From: Sophora flavescens
Taxonomy: Eukaryota; Streptophyta; Magnoliopsida; Fabales; Fabaceae
Direction of reading: 5' to 3'
Assembly (NCBI GenBank): GCA_030762895.1
Contig: CM061070.1
Span: 29,911,652 to 29,975,651 of the forward strand
Length of the DNA: 64,000 nt
The position numbers and the translations under genes were made by a program. Below the pieces are notes generated by a model. The model was not told where the DNA came from and did not search any database. It saw only the letters and a list, made by a program, of their open reading frames with translations. Shown piece by piece: positions 44,371 to 56,363 of the stretch. The number at the start of each line of letters is the position of its first letter. Within the stretch, counting starts at the first letter, position 1.

Positions 44371-45615
44371 TCAAGCATAGAACTTTTTCACAGCATCAGA
44401 GTTTACTGGCCTTGGTAACTCTTCCCCATCCATGTTTTACAGAATCAAAGCTCCTCCTGAGAATGCTTGTTTGACAATAAAAGGACCTTCATAATTCGGC
44501 GCCCATTTTCCTCGGGCATCCTCCTGATTAGGGAAGATTTTCTTTAAAACCAGGTCTCCCGCACAAAATTCTCTAGAGCGAACCTTCTTATTGAAAGCTC
44601 TTACCATTCTGCTTTGATACAATTGCCCGTGACAGATAGCTGCCAGACTTTTCTCTTCTATCATGTTCAACTGCTCATATCAAGTTTTCACCCACTCATA
44701 TTCTTCTAAATCTGCTTCCATCAAGACTCTTAGTGAAGGGAGTTCTACTTCGATAGGTGAGACAGCTTCCATCCCGTACACCAAAGAGAAAGGGGTTGCC
44801 CCAGTGCTTGATCGTATATTAGTCCGATAAGCATGTAGAGCATATGGCAGCATTTCGTGCCAGTCTTTATAACTTACAACCATCTTGGCAACGATCTTCT
44901 TGATATTTTTGTTTGCTGCTTCAACTGTACCATTCATTTGAGGTCTATATGGAGCTGAATTGTGGAGTTTGATTTTGAAACCATCGCAAAACTTTTGAGT
45001 CTCGGCACCATTAAGATTAGCATCATTATCTGTGATTATCCTCTCTGGGATCCCGTATCTACAGAAGATGTCCGTCTTGAGGAATTTGAGAAACACCTTT
45101 TGAGTTATGCTGGCATATGAAGCAGCTTCTACCCATTTAGTGAAATAGTCTATCGCCACCAAAATGAAATGATGACCATTGGAAGCCTTGGGATTAATGG
45201 GACCAATGACATCTATTCCCCACATCATAAAAGGCCATGGGGATGCTAAATTGTGCAGTGGAAATGGAGGTGCATTGACCCGGTCTGCATACATCTGACA
45301 TTTTTGGCATTTACGAACATGTTCTATACAATCCGACTCCATAATAGACCAATAATATCCACTTCTCAAGATTTTCCTAGCCATCATATGGCCATTGGCA
45401 TGAGTCCCACAGATTCCTTCATGAACTTCAATCATGATCAACTTAGCTTCACGAGCATCCACACATCTGAGTAGGGTACCATCATATCCTCTTTTATACA
45501 GGACTTCCTTGCTTAAGAAAAAGGCCATAGCCAGTCTTCGGATGGTCTTTCTATTTGCTTCTCTCGCTTCTGCCTGGTATTTCTTGTTATGAATATATTT
45601 CTTGATATCATGATA
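44371..45615 (-). pseudogene. pol: Element C integrase
   Basis: The zinc finger is HEGICGTHANGHMMARKILR...CIEHVRKCQKCQ. Core: WPFMMWGIDVIGPINPKAS, IDYFTKWVEAA, RIITDNDANLNG and APYRPQMNGTVEAANKNIKK supply D,D,E. The C-terminal part has YALHAYRTNIRSSTGATPFS and a YEGPFIVKQAF tail. The frame starts after TAG 45616-45618. Further stops are TGA at about 44678-44680 and TAA at about 44437-44439. Beyond the latter the frame reads on as NMDGEELPRPVNSDAVKKFY to TGA at 44371-44373, which is the natural end. Confidence 0.9.
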
Positions 45616-46716
45616 CTAAGGCTTACCATCAGGTTCTCCTTCCACATGGGCACAGTATACCGGTTCATCTTGCACTCTAACTTGGATTGGTTGGACATTG
45701 GTATGGATGTCCAGCTTGGTCATGGCAGCTAGGGTGGCTAAAGCAACAGCAAACTGATTCTTGTCTCGAGTTAAATGCGAGAAAGTAATCTCGTCAAACT
45801 TCGCAATCAACTGAGTCAAGTATTTCTGATACGGAATCAGCTTGGAGTCTTTGGTTTGTCGTTCTCCATTGACTTGGTAAATGATTAGAGCTGTATCCCC
45901 GAAGACTTTCAAATGCTTTATACCAAGTTCAAGTGCCATTTGTAATCCACTAGCACATGCCTCGTATTCTATAATATTATTCGTACATTCAAATTTCAGC
46001 TTTACGGCCACCGGGTATTGCTTGCCGTTTGGTGAGATGACCACTTCTCCTATACCACTGCCATGCATATTGACTGCTCCATCAAAATACATCTTCCACA
46101 TATCTTCCTGTTCTTCATCTTCCTCGAGGGATATTATCTCTCCATCCGGGAACTCGGAGTTGACAGGCCATCCATCCTCAAGAGGATTCTCTACTAAATG
46201 ATCAGCAATCACACTTCCTTTGATGGACTTCTGAGTCACATATTTGATGTCAAATTCTGACAATATCACTTGCCACTTCGAAACTCTTAAGGAGATATTT
46301 GGACTTTCGAAGATATAATTCAAAGGATCCATTCGAGAAATTAGCCAAGTGGTGTGATATAACATGTACTGCCTGAGTCTTCTGGAGGTCCACACTAGTG
46401 CACAACAAGTCTTCTCGATTGCCATATAACGAGCCTCACAGGCATTAAACTTCTTACTTATATAGTAAATTGCATGCTCCTTCCTGCCAGATTCATCATG
46501 TTGTCCCAACATTGCCCCCATTGAGGTTGGCAATATAGTGAGATAGAGTAACAATGGACGACCTTGGGTAAGTGGTACCAATACTGGGGGATTCATTAAA
46601 TATGCATTTATCTTGTCAAAGGCTTCTTGACAGTTATCACCCCATCTTCCGGGATTATTCTTCCTGAGGAGTTTGAAGATTGGCTCGCATGCGCTAGTCA
46701 AATTGCAATGAAGCAC
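45616..46716 (-). pseudogene. pol: Element C RNase H and archaeal-type second RNase H (aRH)
   Basis: The first part is the gypsy RNase H (CQEAFDKINAYLMNPPVLVP, HAIYYISKKFNACEARYMAI). After an acidic linker (ISLEEDEEQEDMW) comes WKMYFDGAVNMHGSGIGEVV, NNIIEYEACASGLQMALELG and KVFGDTALIIYQVNGE, the additional RNase H typical of Tat/Ogre. Catalytic-type residues D, E and D are visible. A frameshift near 46705 separates it from the RT. Confidence 0.9.
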
Positions 46717-47435
46717 GCAATATAGTTCAACCTTCCAAGAAAACCCCTTACTTCTCGCTCATTCTTAGGTGTTGGCTTGTCACGTATTCCTTTTACCTTG
46801 TTAGGCTCCACCTTTATTCCTTCTCTACTAACAACAAAGCCAAGTAAATTCCCTACGGATGCACCAAAAGTACATTTTGCAGGGTTGAGCCGTAACTTGT
46901 ACTTCCTTAGTCGCTCGAACAACTTTCACAAAACTACTACATGGCTTTCTTCTTCCTTGGACTTAGCCACTATATCATCAACATATACCTCTACCTCCTT
47001 ATGCATCATATCATGGAACAATGGTACCATAGCAAGTTGGTAAGTGGCCCCAGCATTCTTCAACCCAAAAGGCATCACTTTGTAACAAAAAATCCCCCAA
47101 GGAGTGATAAAAGTTGTCTTTTCTTTGTCATCATCATCCATGAGGATCTGATTGTATCCAGAATACCCATCCATGAAAGAATACCTATGACTTCTGGCTG
47201 TACTGTCTACAAGGACATCAATATGAGGTAGTGGGAAATCATCATTTGGACTGGCTTTGTTCAGATCTCGATAGTCCACGCACATTCTGACCCTTCCATC
47301 CTTCTTTGGTACTGGAACAATATTAGTTACCCACTCCGGGTGTCTAGCTACTTTCAGAAAGCCATCCTCTAACTGCTTGGTCACTTCTTCCTTGATCTTC
47401 AACGACATCTCAGGATGCATCCTCCTTAATTTTGG
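46705..47435 (-). pseudogene. pol: Element C reverse transcriptase
   Basis: MHPEMSLKIKEEVTKQLEDG, VTNIVPVPKKDGRVRMCVDY, DDFPLPHIDVLVD, GYSGYNQI and MPFGLKNAGATYQLAM lead to catalytic YVDDIVAKS. An in-frame TGA at about 46923-46928 precedes LRKYKLRLNPAKCTFGASVG and the FLGRLNYIA thumb end. Upstream it is cut off from the linker by TAG 47436-47438. Confidence 0.92.
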
Positions 47436-47849
47436 CTACTTTGAAACCACATCTGGGTACAAGGGAATTTTATGTGATGCTATCCCAGGATATAAACCTG
47501 GCATATCTCTGTAGGACCATGCAAAAACGTCTAGATACTCTTTGAATAGTGCAACCATTTCTTCACGCTCTGGGTAATCCACTATTTTCAACTCCTTTTT
47601 GTCTTCCTCGGCTCCTATATTGATCACTTCTGCAGCATCATCATTCGAGCTAATCCCTTCTTTTGACCTTTTAACCTTCTTTATGAATTCTTCAATGTCT
47701 TCTTCTTCCTCATCGGATTCAAGGTTGTATTCATCAACGGCCGCGAGGGAATCAATAAATGAGTTTTCAAAGTTCCTCTCCTGAGCTAAATCTTTAGTGG
47801 AAGAAGTATTCCTGGAAGAAAAAGTTAGGAATAGGAGAAGTATAGTCAA
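47436..47849 (-). pseudogene. pol: Element C protease-RT linker
   Basis: An acidic segment (YNLESDEEEEDIEEFIKKVK) followed by REEMVALFKEYLDVFAWSYR, DMPGLYPGIASHKIP, the stretch that precedes Tat/Ogre RT. Protease motifs (DSG) were not found upstream. Confidence 0.85.
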
Positions 47850-48875
47850 GAGTCTTGTTCATGAAAGAAAAGCTTAAACAAAGTAAAGAAATGACAGAGA
47901 GAGAAAAGAAACGGTGGAACCAAAAGGAAAACACTAGACAAAGTGCTACATTCTCATTCATGTCTCAAACAAAGTAAACATCAGTTCATATTTAGTATAA
48001 TAAGATAATTACTTTATGGAAATAACATCAATAAACGGTTCAGATTGCCAATTATTGAGAACTTCATCTATTTCAGACCTTAAGTTTCTTCCTTCCTCGG
48101 GCATGTTGGCAGTCATCCTGGTCCGACATCTGGTATTGTGAACTTGGGTTTGATTGGTGTCACCTTTCCAAGGTCGCGCAATGGTTCCCGGATTCTCATA
48201 AGTATGTGTCTCTGTAAAGCAACCAAGAATATCATTAGTAAACCCAAATTTTTTGTGTGTGCGTGCATGCATGTGCAAGTTAACACCCTTTGTTTGATCG
48301 CGAGAGTGCTCTTAGGAAGACTGTCCTATAGCAAGAATACACATCCTGCAATCAAATCTAGTGGTATGGTTCCCTCTAGCTTGAATGAAGTTGGTTCCAA
48401 GTCCAAGGGAGAATCCACTCCTCGATAGACCATACCCGTACTAGCAACGTCCTTATTTTTATGCAGAAAACACGTCGTGTTTAGGGTAAAAATATGGTTA
48501 ATGACGTATCTAAGGGAGAATGCACTCCTCGATAGATATCATCTAAAAAATGCTCGACAGACATTGATGAAAACTTCCATTCCATTATAAATATTTCGAT
48601 ACAAATCATGAGTCTTTGATCAAAAGAAATGCATTGATAGCTTCCATCTCTCTCCGAGGTCCATAAAGCACTATGTTAAGAGTCTTATTTTCTTGATACT
48701 CTTCTTGGAACAGCTCACATTGCTAGTACTCTTTTCGGAACCAAACTTTTCCATTTCTTGCTATAAGACGAATACAAATGTCTTCCAACAAATGAGGCAC
48801 AAACAAAAATGAGTATAGTGTAACAAATATATCTTGCATGATTCATGTTGTATGAGACCCAATGGGGTTGAAAAC
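47850..48875 (-). other. Element C 5' internal remnant with ORF1/gag-pol junction text
   Basis: The open block 48009-48278 reads YENPGTIARPWKGDTNQTQV and DEVLNNWQSEPFIDVIS, familiar from the region upstream of Tat pol. The rest is non-coding, with two copies of a GGGAGAAT(C/G)CACTCCTCGATAGA word (48408, 48510). Element D interrupts at 48875. Confidence 0.5.
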
Positions 48876-50421
48876 TGTTGTGACTCCGGCAAGTGTACCG
48901 GGTCGTCGCAAGTAATAAAACACGGTAAGAGTCTACCGAGGTCGAACACAAGGATTGGGTTACCAATTCTACTAATTTCGCGAGAAATTCGTTAGGTTCA
49001 GTTAAGCTAAGAAAGTTGTTGTGAGAGAGATGAAGATCGCAATTCAATTAAGAAATCGATTAAAACTAAGGTGATTGAATTCAGAAATTTAAAATATCTA
49101 GGGTTTCAAATCCACCTACCCAATCATGCATAGCACCCAAGTGATTATGTATTCCTCCCTAGGTTCAATTACAATGTCAACCGGGACCCCCAATTTCTCC
49201 TAAATTCACAGCCGTGCGCAATAGGACGTATTCAACGATTTGGATTATTTACTCACCAAGTCTCATAATCCTAATCCTCGAATTCTGTTAATTCTTGTTC
49301 CCTACGTGGTTGCACTAATCTCCTACCCACTGTCGTGCAATATTCAATTAGTGATCCCAATTCAAGTTCTAAAACGCGAATCGCCGGTCGGCCTTAACGC
49401 GTTTAACTAGTTAATCACGCTAGCATATGATCAACACAATCAATTCAGATTTGGAAAACATTTATTGAGAGAAAGGGAGAAATAACATACATCACGTGAA
49501 CACTACACAGCCATGGGTGGCTTCATCGATCCCTTAGACGAGGGGATTAGTTCCTCATTCCCGTGACGACGCACAAACAATCGGCAATAATCTCCATAAT
49601 AATAAACTAAAAGAAGAAAAGAAAAGAGAAAGGAGACGCAGCTCCAGAAACAAGGAATCGCACTACTATTCTGATCTAAACAGTGGCTAACAACTTCATA
49701 CCCAATTCTGATCTGATATGGCCTTTAAATAAGGATTCTGTTTCTCGCCAGCTCGCGGGGCGAGCTTACTCTCGCGACGCGAAATTAAGCATTGGCGCGC
49801 TTCAAATTTTGTATTTTCGCGAGGCGAGCTTGTATTCGCGGGGTGAGTCTTCAAACCCTAATCTGTCACAACCGTGATATCCATCACGGCTAAGTCGTGA
49901 TTGCCTCTGTCTTCCATGGTCCCCAAGGACTCGCGAGGCGAGACACCATTCGCGGGGGCGATTCTTCAATTCTGGTCTGTGACCTTCATCACGGCTAGGC
50001 CTTGATGGTCTATGACTTCCAAGTCTTCATTCTCTCGCGGGGCGTGTCTTCAAACCTCCATTTGTCACAGCCGTGACCTTAATCACGACTATGCCGTGAT
50101 AGTCTCTGTCTTCTTGTGTCTTCGACTCTCGCGAGGCGAGAGTACACTCATGGGCGAGTGTCTCGACTTCGATTTCCATTATTTCTTTGCTTTCCTTGAC
50201 TCCGGAGCTTCACTTTATTTACCTGAAAACACAAAAGCACCCACAAGCGTAATTCTATCCAAAATAAGCTAAAAACTACACAAAAGACGCAAAACGAGTC
50301 AAAGTCCAACTCAGGAACGAAACAAGGCAAATTTGGGCGAAAACGAGAGTGAACTCGAATAAATAGACACATAAACCCTAGTTCATCTAGTCATAAAACT
50401 AGATAAGCCAGAGGCTTATCA
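48876..50421 (-). repeat. Element D 3' LTR
   Basis: 1,546 bp. Contains CTCGCGAGGCGAG-type palindromes and CCGTGATATCCATCACGGC hairpins at about 49740-50160. Confidence 0.95.
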
Positions 50422-51963
50422 AAATACCCCAAACTTAAACCTTGCTTGTCCCCAAGAAAGCTTAAAACTCAAAAACGACTCAAGACTTGGCAAGCCTAAA
50501 GGAATCAATCGATTTCGCACAAATTTAATGCAACTTTACAAAACAGTTTTACTCCAATGATCTCCCCCCTACATCAATGTAATCCCCACATTCATTTACT
50601 TTAAACCATTGAGAACTCATCATTCATTCCGTCATTACTCTAAGTTGAGGATCAGAGATACACACAAAGGAAGATCACCAAATTCAACAACTGCCTTCCT
50701 CACAAGGGTATGTAAAATTTCACTCATTCGCTCAATTCGTCAAGGCTTTCAACTTTTTCACTCAATTTCACTTATTAAGAGCACTTCCCATGAATTTGAT
50801 TTTCATCTCAAAAATGGTTCCCACGAAAACATGTATGCAACATCAGAAGGTCTTTTAAAGGTTGTAATGGGGCCTGGCTCGAGGTAGAATAATGAAGGAT
50901 ATTTAGGCTTAAGTCCCTAGGAACTAAGAGAGCATGAGCATTTTGACACTTTTTCCACTCAAATTCCTTTTTCATTTTTCTTTTTGTCTCGGGTGACTAC
51001 AGCCTTTTCCTTGCTAATCTTTTTGTTCTGCCCCTTTTCCTTTGGCAAATATATTTTTTTTTTCGCCTTGGGTTTCAACCTTTATTTTCTTTTTCTCACC
51101 CCAATATGACACATCACCTTGTAGCCACCCCAAACTTAGTTTCTCACAACCATTCTCTTGCTCACTTCCATGCTCTCCTAATCCTAAGATCGGGTTAACA
51201 TGGTTTTTCAGATTTCGGCTCGTAATTTAGGGTCATCAAGAAACAATAGGTCAATTGGGCTCAATTTGGCTAACTAGGGAACATGCATTAAGGATGGTTC
51301 AATTTATGGCCAAGTGGTTATTTCAAAGAAAATTGCCTAAATCATTTGATGCAACACATAAACATGCAAACCATATAGAGATTCAAGCAAATTCGGGAAA
51401 GTGCAACCTAACAGTGATTCACACATTCAAAAACAGAGTTGGAGGCTCAAATCCTCACCTGGACATTTTGCAAATTGTTTGACCGAGATAAGATTCCTAG
51501 TGTGTGCACCCCCTCACCCCAAACTTATCATAAATCAAGTAATCACAATAAAATTCTCAAAGTTCAGTTTTCAATTTTTAAGTGGGGATAAACTTTTCTA
51601 ATTTCAGAACTTATGGGAAATCATCAATGGTCAAATAATTCATGCAATCTGTGCTCAATTTAATTAGAAACCAACAAGCTTGCCGACACGACATTCATAC
51701 AACAACTCTTGACCTTCTCAAATTATTCAAGAGTGACAAACAAAAACAAAACGAAAATCAAAAACAAAACAACAGTTAGGAAAAGAGAGATACCTAGCTT
51801 GGGTTGCCTCCCAAGTAGTGCTTGTTTAACGTCCCGAGCCTGACTCAAGTCACCCCTAAGGGTTAATCCGGACGTAGATCTTGCTTGCCGTTCCATGCCT
51901 CAGTCCGTATTCTGTAGGCTCTTGCCCTTTCATAAGCTCTCCTACTGTTCCCGGACAACTCAT
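50422..51963 (-). other. Element D 3' non-coding region
   Basis: Begins, on the minus strand side of the LTR, with the polypurine tract AGTTTGGGGTATTT (50422-50436). No RT or integrase motifs on either strand. The part next to protease (51780-51960) reads as a degraded extension of that ORF containing a TTAAACAAGCACTACTTGGG word common in such elements. Confidence 0.7.
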
Positions 51964-53160
51964 TTAAGTCCAGCATCCTTCTATAATCAGCACGAACTCT
52001 CCACTCCGTGATGGTCCTTTTGGGATCAACTCATTGTTTGCATTGACCACCACGGTTGCGCCACCTTTCAACCTTGGTGCTTTACCCTTCTTTTTCTTGC
52101 CCTTGCTGCTGAGCTCTTCCTTCGCACATTCTTCCCTTTGGAGACTCGGTATGGGTTCCATGTCTCGTAGCCACTCAAGATAGACTTCATCCCCCGAAGG
52201 GCCTTTTTCCTCACTGTCTTCCTCATGAGATTCGACCGATACTGTTGCTAGTGAAGGATCATGGTCTTCTCGAGTTGCCTTTACCTTTTCAGTTGGGTCC
52301 ACCACATCCACTCGATACACAGCTGACTTCTCTGCAGGGTGCTTCATTGCTTCAAAGAGATTGAAGACTACCTTATCATCATGCACCCTTAGAGTGAGTT
52401 TCCCTTGCCGCACATCTATCAAGGCACCCCCAGTGGCCAAGAAGGGCCTACCCAATATGAGGGGAACCTCGGCGTCTTCATCCATATCAAGCACTACAAA
52501 GTCCGCCGGAAATATAAACTTGTCCACCTTCACTAACAAGTCTTCGACCACCCCATAAGGATATTTTATAGAGCGGTCGGCCAGTTGGAGCGACATCCGT
52601 GTATCCTTAACTTCTTGGATTCCCAACCTCTTCATCATAGAGAGGGGCATCAAGTTGATGCTTGCCCCTAGATCACATAATGCCTTCCCTACAGTCATCT
52701 CCCCAATGGTACATGGTATCGAAAAGGAACCGGTATCCTTCAACTTTGGAGGGAGTTTTCTCTGAAGAATGGCACTACATTCCTTGGTCAAAGCAACCGT
52801 TTCCTCGTCCACTAATTTCCGCTTCTTGGTGAGAAGATCCTTCATAAACCGGGCATATGATGGCATCTGTTCCAAGGCTTCCGCAAATGGAATGTTAATC
52901 TGAAGTTTTCGGAAGACATCAAGGAACTTATTGAATTGCTTATCCTGTTGAGGCTTCTTCAATCTTTCAGGATACGGTACCTTCATGTAAGGTGGGAGGT
53001 CTTGGGGTTCAACCCACTTCTTCTTTCGGAACTCCTCATCCACAAGTTTCAGCCTTCCCCCTTGCTCCGGTGCCTTGTCACTTGCCAACCCTTCTTTCTC
53101 TGGTTGCTCTTCCTCATCGGTTAGTTGTTCCGGGGCCTTGTCATCCTGAGAACTAGTTGT
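51964..53160 (-). pseudogene. Element D aspartic protease region
   Basis: A 374-codon open frame from 53088, with the frame extending upstream to about 53160. YPERLKKPQQDKQFNKFLDV, INIPFAEALEQMPSYARFM and ALTKECSAILQRKLPPKLKD lead to the retropepsin core CDLGASINLMPLSMMKRLG (DLGA in place of D(S/T)GA, usual for Athila) and VPLILGRPFLATGGALIDV. A Lys-rich tail follows. It was fused to gag; a one-base change near 53160 now separates them. Confidence 0.88.
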
Positions 53161-54407
53161 ACCCCGTTAGGTTCCAACACCCTTCCGCTTCTAGTAGATA
53201 TGACATTGCATTGCCCCTTGGGGTTGTTCTCGGTATTACCTGGGAGAGTGCCTGGAAGACGCTCATTAAGTTGCTTCGCGAGCTGTGCTATTTGTGTCTC
53301 CAGATTCTGAATTCGCGATCCTGTATGAGTCGCCAACTTGTCAATGGCAGTGTTCACCTTCTCAAAAGATGTGCTTGTAAAGGTTGACAACTTCTCAAAA
53401 GCCAGCTCCCACGGTTGTCTTCCACCATCTGTTATTTGCAACTGATTAGGCCCTGGAAGAGCCTGCTGGGTATTGCACTGCTGAATTCCAATGTTCGGCC
53501 TTATACCCTGCTGAGGTTGTTGCCAATTCTGCTGAGGAGGTTGTTGACTGGCTAGACCACCATTAGCATTACTCCAAGCGAAACCCGGATGGTCTCTCCT
53601 CATGTACCCCCTATTTTGATTCTGATTGTAGTCATTCTGTCTGTTCCTCTGATAGTTATTCTGGGGCACAGTGTCATAAAAGTTGTGGCATGAGTCCACA
53701 TGTTCCTGAGGGAAGTTGAATGGACAGTTTCGAGTGTCATGATCTCCATTACAATTACCACAACCTGGAGGCATTCCCTCGTGTATCACATTAGCCTTCT
53801 TGTTCTCTGACAAAGCCACCACTTGCATCTTCAACAATCTGTTTTGCTCAAGAATGGCCTCCATTGCCCCAGAACTGATTCCATTTGAGGTTTCCCTTCC
53901 ACGGTTGTAATCATTATATGACATTTTCTCTAACAATGCCCATCCATCCTCAGCTGATAAATATGAGAAAGAACCGCCAGCTGCGGCATCACAGTTCATC
54001 TGATAGCGTCCCCTCAACCCATTAAAGAAGTGCTGAACTTTTGAGACGGGGTCAAAGAACGCTGAAGGGCATCTTCTCAATAAGCCATTGTACCTCTCCC
54101 AAGCTTCATTATATGTTTCATCCTCTGTCTGCCTGAAAGATGTAACGGCTATTCTTGCTTGTGCCGCTTTCTGAGGAGGAAAATATTTGGTTAGGAACTT
54201 CTGTGCCATTTGCTCCCAAGTTCTGATGCTATTCCTATCCAAACTGTCAACCCAATCGCGAGCGACATCCCTAAGAGAAAGAGGGAAAAGCCGCAAGCGA
54301 AACTCATCCTGAGAGACTCCCCTGGTCTTCTGCAAGTCACAAGCTTCCAGGAAGCGAGTGATATGTCTATGCGGGTCCTGTTTGACACTCACATCAAACT
54401 GATTCAC
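53121..54407 (-). CDS. gag: Element D gag
   Basis: 428 codons open. Capsid-like part: PHRHITRFLEACDLQKTRGV, LFPLSLRDVARDWVDSLDRN, WEQMAQKFLTKYFPPQKAAQ and FNGLRGRYQMNCDAAAGGSF. One zinc knuckle, CGNCNGDHDTRNC (CX2CX3HX4C, one residue short). A Gln/Asn-rich segment and a coiled-coil end (QNLETQIAQLAKQLNERLPG) follow. The N terminus (54408-54690: RTERQLRKEARERKRLEAI, PPPPPPRRYKPLFEYDLPSL) is in another frame because of a one-base change at about 54425, so the protein is broken there. Confidence 0.88.
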   Translation of the reverse strand: MNQFDVSVKQDPHRHITRFLEACDLQKTRGVSQDEFRLRLFPLSLRDVARDWVDSLDRNSIRTWEQMAQKFLTKYFPPQKAAQARIAVTSFRQTEDETYNEAWERYNGLLRRCPSAFFDPVSKVQHFFNGLRGRYQMNCDAAAGGSFSYLSAEDGWALLEKMSYNDYNRGRETSNGISSGAMEAILEQNRLLKMQVVALSENKKANVIHEGMPPGCGNCNGDHDTRNCPFNFPQEHVDSCHNFYDTVPQNNYQRNRQNDYNQNQNRGYMRRDHPGFAWSNANGGLASQQPPQQNWQQPQQGIRPNIGIQQCNTQQALPGPNQLQITDGGRQPWELAFEKLSTFTSTSFEKVNTAIDKLATHTGSRIQNLETQIAQLAKQLNERLPGTLPGNTENNPKGQCNVISTRSGRVLEPNGVQLVLRMTRPRNN

Positions 54408-54690
54408 CCGGATCCGGTATGTGACACAAAGCTTCCACTCTGAAAGAGTCTGTGTTCAGGTTGCCCCTCACAATAGAAGAGTCACAATCTCCCAAGCTTG
54501 GTAGATCGTACTCAAAGAGAGGCTTGTAACGACGAGGAGGAGGAGGAGGAGGAGGATTTTCTTCAGCCATGCCCTCTATTTTAATTGCTTCCAACCTCTT
54601 CCTTTCTCTGGCCTCTTTTCTTAATTGCCTCTCGGTCCTGGTGATCTCGGAATCAAATAGCAAGTCCTCTTGTAGAAGGGTACCTCGCAT
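54408..54690 (-). pseudogene. gag: Element D gag N-terminal segment
   Basis: MRGTLLQEDLLFDSEITRTE is the likely start, at about 54688. A basic helix and a poly-proline run (GAGGAGGAG on the plus strand at 54533-54555) follow. It is out of frame with the main gag ORF after FRVEAL. Confidence 0.75.
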
Positions 54691-54819
54691 ACAAAAAACA
54701 GGCAAAGACCAAGTGGAATCAAGGAAACGGAGAAAAATAATAACGAAATAAAATAAAAATAAAATCAACTTAACCAATCAATCAAATTTCCTACAAATTA
54801 GGAAAATTGGCTGTGCCAA

Positions 54820-54837
54820 TCCCCGGCAACGGCGCCA
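54820..54837 (-). other. Primer binding site of element D (tRNA-Asp type)
   Basis: Minus strand TGGCGCCGTTGCCGGGGA, 6 nt inside the 5' LTR end. Confidence 0.9.
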
Positions 54838-54843
54838 AAAACT

Positions 54844-56358
54844 TGTTGTGACTCCGGCAAGTGTACCGGGTCGTCGCAAGTAATAAAACACGGTAAGAGT
54901 CTACCGAGGTCGAACACAAGAATTGGGTTACCAATTCTACTAATTTCGCGAGAAATTCGTTAGGTTCAGTTAAGCTAAGAAAGTTGTTGTGAGAGAGATG
55001 AAGATCGCAATTCAATTAAGAAATCGATTAAAACTAAGGTGATTGAATTCAGAAATTTAAAATATCTAGGGTTTCAAATCCACCTACCCAATCATGCATA
55101 GCACCCAAGTGATTATGTATTCCTCCCTAGGTTCAATTACAATGTCAACCGGGACCCCCAATTTCTCCTAAATTCACAGCCGTGCGCAATAGGACGTATT
55201 CAACGATTTGGATTATTTACTCACCAAGTCTCATAATCCTAATCCTCGAATTCTGTTAATTCTTGTTCCCTACGTGGTTGCACTAATCTCCTACCCACTG
55301 TCGTGCAATATTCAATTAGTGATCCCAATTCAAGTTCTAAAACGCGAATCGCCGGTCGGCCTTAACGCGTTTAACTAGTTAATCACGCTAGCATATGATC
55401 AACACAATCAATTCAGATTTGGAAAACATTTATTGAGAGAAAGGGAGAAATAACATACATCACGTGAACACTACACAGCCATGGGTGGCTTCATCGATCC
55501 CCTAGACGAGGGGATTAGTTCCTCATGCCCGTGACGACGCACAAACAATCGGCAATAATCTCCATAATAATAAACTAAAAGAAGAAAAGAAAAGAGAAAG
55601 GAGACGCAGATCTAAACAGTGGCTAACAACTTCATACCCAATTCTGATCTGATATGGCCTTTAAATAAGGATTCTGTTTCTCGCCAGCTCGCGGGGCGAG
55701 CTTACTCTCGCGACGCGAAATTAAGCATTGGCGCGCTTCAAATTTTGTATTTTCGCGAGGCGAGCTTGTATTCGCGGGGCAAGTCTTCAAACCCTAATCT
55801 ACCACAACCGTGATATCCATCATGGCTAAGCCGTGATTGCCTCTGTCTTCCATGGTCCCCAAGGACTCGCGAGGCGAGACACCATTCGCGGGGCGAGTCT
55901 TCACTCTGGGTCAGGACCTTCATCACGGCTAGGCCGTGATGGTCTCGACTTCCAAGTCTTCATTCTCTCGCGGGCGAGGAGTCTTCAAACCTCCATTTGT
56001 CACAGTCGTGACCTTAATCACGACTATGCCGTGATAGTCTCTGTCTTGTCTGGTCTTCGACTCTCGCGAGGCGAGAGTACACTCGCGGGCGAGTGTCTCG
56101 ACTTTCAATTTCCACTATTTCTTTGCTTTCCTTGACTCCCGGAGCTTCACTTTATTTACCTGAAAACACAAAAGCACCCACAAGCGTAATTCTATCCAAA
56201 ATAAGCTAAAAACTACACAAAAGACGCAAAACGAGTCAAAGTCCAACTCAGGAACGAAACAAGGCAAATTTGGGCGAAAACGAGAGTGAACTCGAATAAA
56301 TAGACACATAAACCCTAGTTCATCTAGTCATAAAACTAGATAAGCCAGAGGCTTATCA
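54844..56358 (-). repeat. Element D 5' LTR
   Basis: 1,515 bp, nearly identical to 48876-50421. It lacks about 31 bp (equivalent to 49648-49678). Confidence 0.95.
55660..55667 (-). promoter_or_regulatory. Possible TATA box in element D 5' LTR
   Basis: Minus strand TATTTAAA followed by GGCC; identical in the other LTR. Confidence 0.35.
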
Positions 56359-56363
56359 AAAAC

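Larger units (their letters stand above)
48876..56358 (-). mobile_element. Element D: Athila-type gag-protease-only (TR-GAG-like) retrotransposon, minus strand
   Basis: LTRs at 48876-50421 and 54844-56358, minus-strand ends TGATAAGCC...ACAACA. A 5-bp AAAAC duplication lies at 48871-48875 and 56359-56363. PBS TGGCGCCGTTGCCGGGGA (tRNA-Asp type) is that used by Athila. The 4.4 kb internal region encodes gag and aspartic protease but no RT, RNase H or integrase, so mobility would need a partner. The LTRs are very similar; their 31-bp length difference equals one deletion near 55607. Confidence 0.93.
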
